Below, in pieces: positions 63,478-64,000 of a stretch of 64,000 nt of DNA. The stretch covers positions 186,001-250,000 of the forward strand of contig NZ_JAOBWS010000002.1 in the NCBI RefSeq assembly GCF_025245835.1, read 5' to 3'. The translations under genes were made by a program, and so were the position numbers. Below the pieces are notes generated by a model. That model did no database searches. It had not been told where the DNA came from and saw only the letters and a list, made by a program, of their open reading frames with translations. Position 1 is the first letter of the stretch. Each line of letters opens with the position of its first letter. The DNA comes from Rheinheimera sp. 4Y26 (GTDB lineage: Bacteria > Pseudomonadota > Gammaproteobacteria > Enterobacterales > Alteromonadaceae).

Positions 63478-64000
63478 AAGACAGGTAATACCCTTCGCCC
63501 CAGGCTGTGACGATGTTCCAATTCGGATCAACAGCCTGCAGTTTTTTGCGTAAGCGCGACACGCGGCCGTCCATGGTTCTGTCCATACCGTCATATTCCC
63601 GGCCCAGTTGTTCGCGGAACAGCCAGTTGCGGCTGACAATTTTGCCAAACTGCAGCAACAGGGTTTGCAACAACATAAACTCGGCATGGGTCAGCGGCAG
63701 CGGCTGACCGGCCAGGGTGACACTGCGACACTGGCTATTCAGCAGCAAATTAAACTGCCGGCATTCGGTGCTGGTATCGCTCTGAGCTTTGGCCGTTTCT
63801 TTGGGGAGAAACACCTGAATTTTTGCCAGCAACAAGCGTGGATCCAGCGGTTTTAGCAGATAATCCTGCGCTCCTAAGCCCAGGCCGGTCAGCTGGTGTT
63901 GCAGCTGGGTCTGGGCTGTCATAAACAAAATAGGGCCGGGGTAACTCTGACGGATTTGTGCGACAAATTCAAAACCACTTTGCCCGGGCAACATCACATC
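63455..64000 (-). CDS. OmpR-family response regulator, 5' end cut by window edge
   Basis: Only the C-terminal 181 residues are in the window. The first codon seen (64000-63998) is the phospho-acceptor Asp (DVMLPGQSG). Then come the switch Thr (LFMTAQT), the Lys (LLKPLDPR) and a winged helix domain (LTHAEFMLLQTLL, REQLGREYDGMDRTMDGRVSRLRKKL, VTAWGEGYYL). It pairs with the overlapping kinase. Confidence 0.9.
   Translation of the reverse strand, partial: DVMLPGQSGFEFVAQIRQSYPGPILFMTAQTQLQHQLTGLGLGAQDYLLKPLDPRLLLAKIQVFLPKETAKAQSDTSTECRQFNLLLNSQCRSVTLAGQPLPLTHAEFMLLQTLLLQFGKIVSRNWLFREQLGREYDGMDRTMDGRVSRLRKKLQAVDPNWNIVTAWGEGYYLSYENSPAV

Overview
The window is chromosomal DNA of a gammaproteobacterium. 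The evidence is E. coli-like gene blocks (dksA-gluQRS-pcnB, hrpB-mrcB, thrLABC, yajG/ampG, tal-pgi), a full sodium-pumping NADH dehydrogenase operon (nqrA-F plus nqrM), FabV as enoyl-ACP reductase, a roughly 50% GC base composition, and CadC-like regulators with periplasmic beta-propellers. Together these suggest an Alteromonadales or Rheinheimera-like aquatic bacterium; the genus is an inference. I saw no tRNA, rRNA, CRISPR array, insertion sequence or prophage gene. Nearly all of the window is core genome, with some lineage-specific signalling genes.

Layout. 1-3.2 kb (minus): pcnB (cut by the window edge), a small ABM-family protein, gluQRS and dksA. 3.5-10.6 kb (plus): a TSUP sulfite/organic anion exporter, pepB, hrpB and mrcB (PBP1b). 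10.6-15.4 kb (plus): two membrane-anchored winged-helix/beta-propeller regulators flanking a 58-residue secreted peptide. 15.4-20.1 kb (minus): hemL, pyrB, hemJ and a CLC chloride transporter. 20.1-21.9 kb (plus): a DUF6776-like membrane protein, erpA and a small XRE regulator. 22-26.3 kb (minus): ampG, a hypothetical gene, a periplasmic cyclophilin, yajG and rlmG. 26.3-35.5 kb (plus): an AlkB-like oxygenase, bolA, fabV, nqrABCDEF and nqrM. 35.9-42.9 kb (plus): an M17 peptidase, a metallo-beta-lactamase-fold hydrolase, a hybrid histidine kinase with HPt, a HIT protein and an HDOD protein. 43-45.8 kb (minus): rdgC and a histidine kinase. 46.1-48.1 kb (plus): a response regulator, a CheC-like phosphatase and a diguanylate cyclase. 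48.1-53.7 kb (plus): the thr operon with its attenuator leader, then ung. 53.8-56.8 kb (minus): a DUF3545 gene, pgi and tal. 57.4-62.2 kb (plus): yaaA, gsk and a DUF5916/CBM9 outer-membrane-type protein. 62.2-64 kb (minus): a histidine kinase and a truncated OmpR-type regulator.

Regulatory sites I could read include an AUU start codon for pcnB with a strong Shine-Dalgarno; a near-perfect IscR type-1 site over the erpA promoter; a FadR-like site at the fabV promoter; a HexR-like palindrome upstream of tal-pgi; a threonine-rich thrL leader with its attenuator; and many clear intrinsic terminators.

The parts most likely to hold undescribed biology are (1) the regulator/secreted-peptide/regulator cassette directly behind mrcB, (2) the divergent kinase and response regulator-CheC-diguanylate cyclase module at 44-48 kb, and (3) a structured leader in front of the TSUP exporter.
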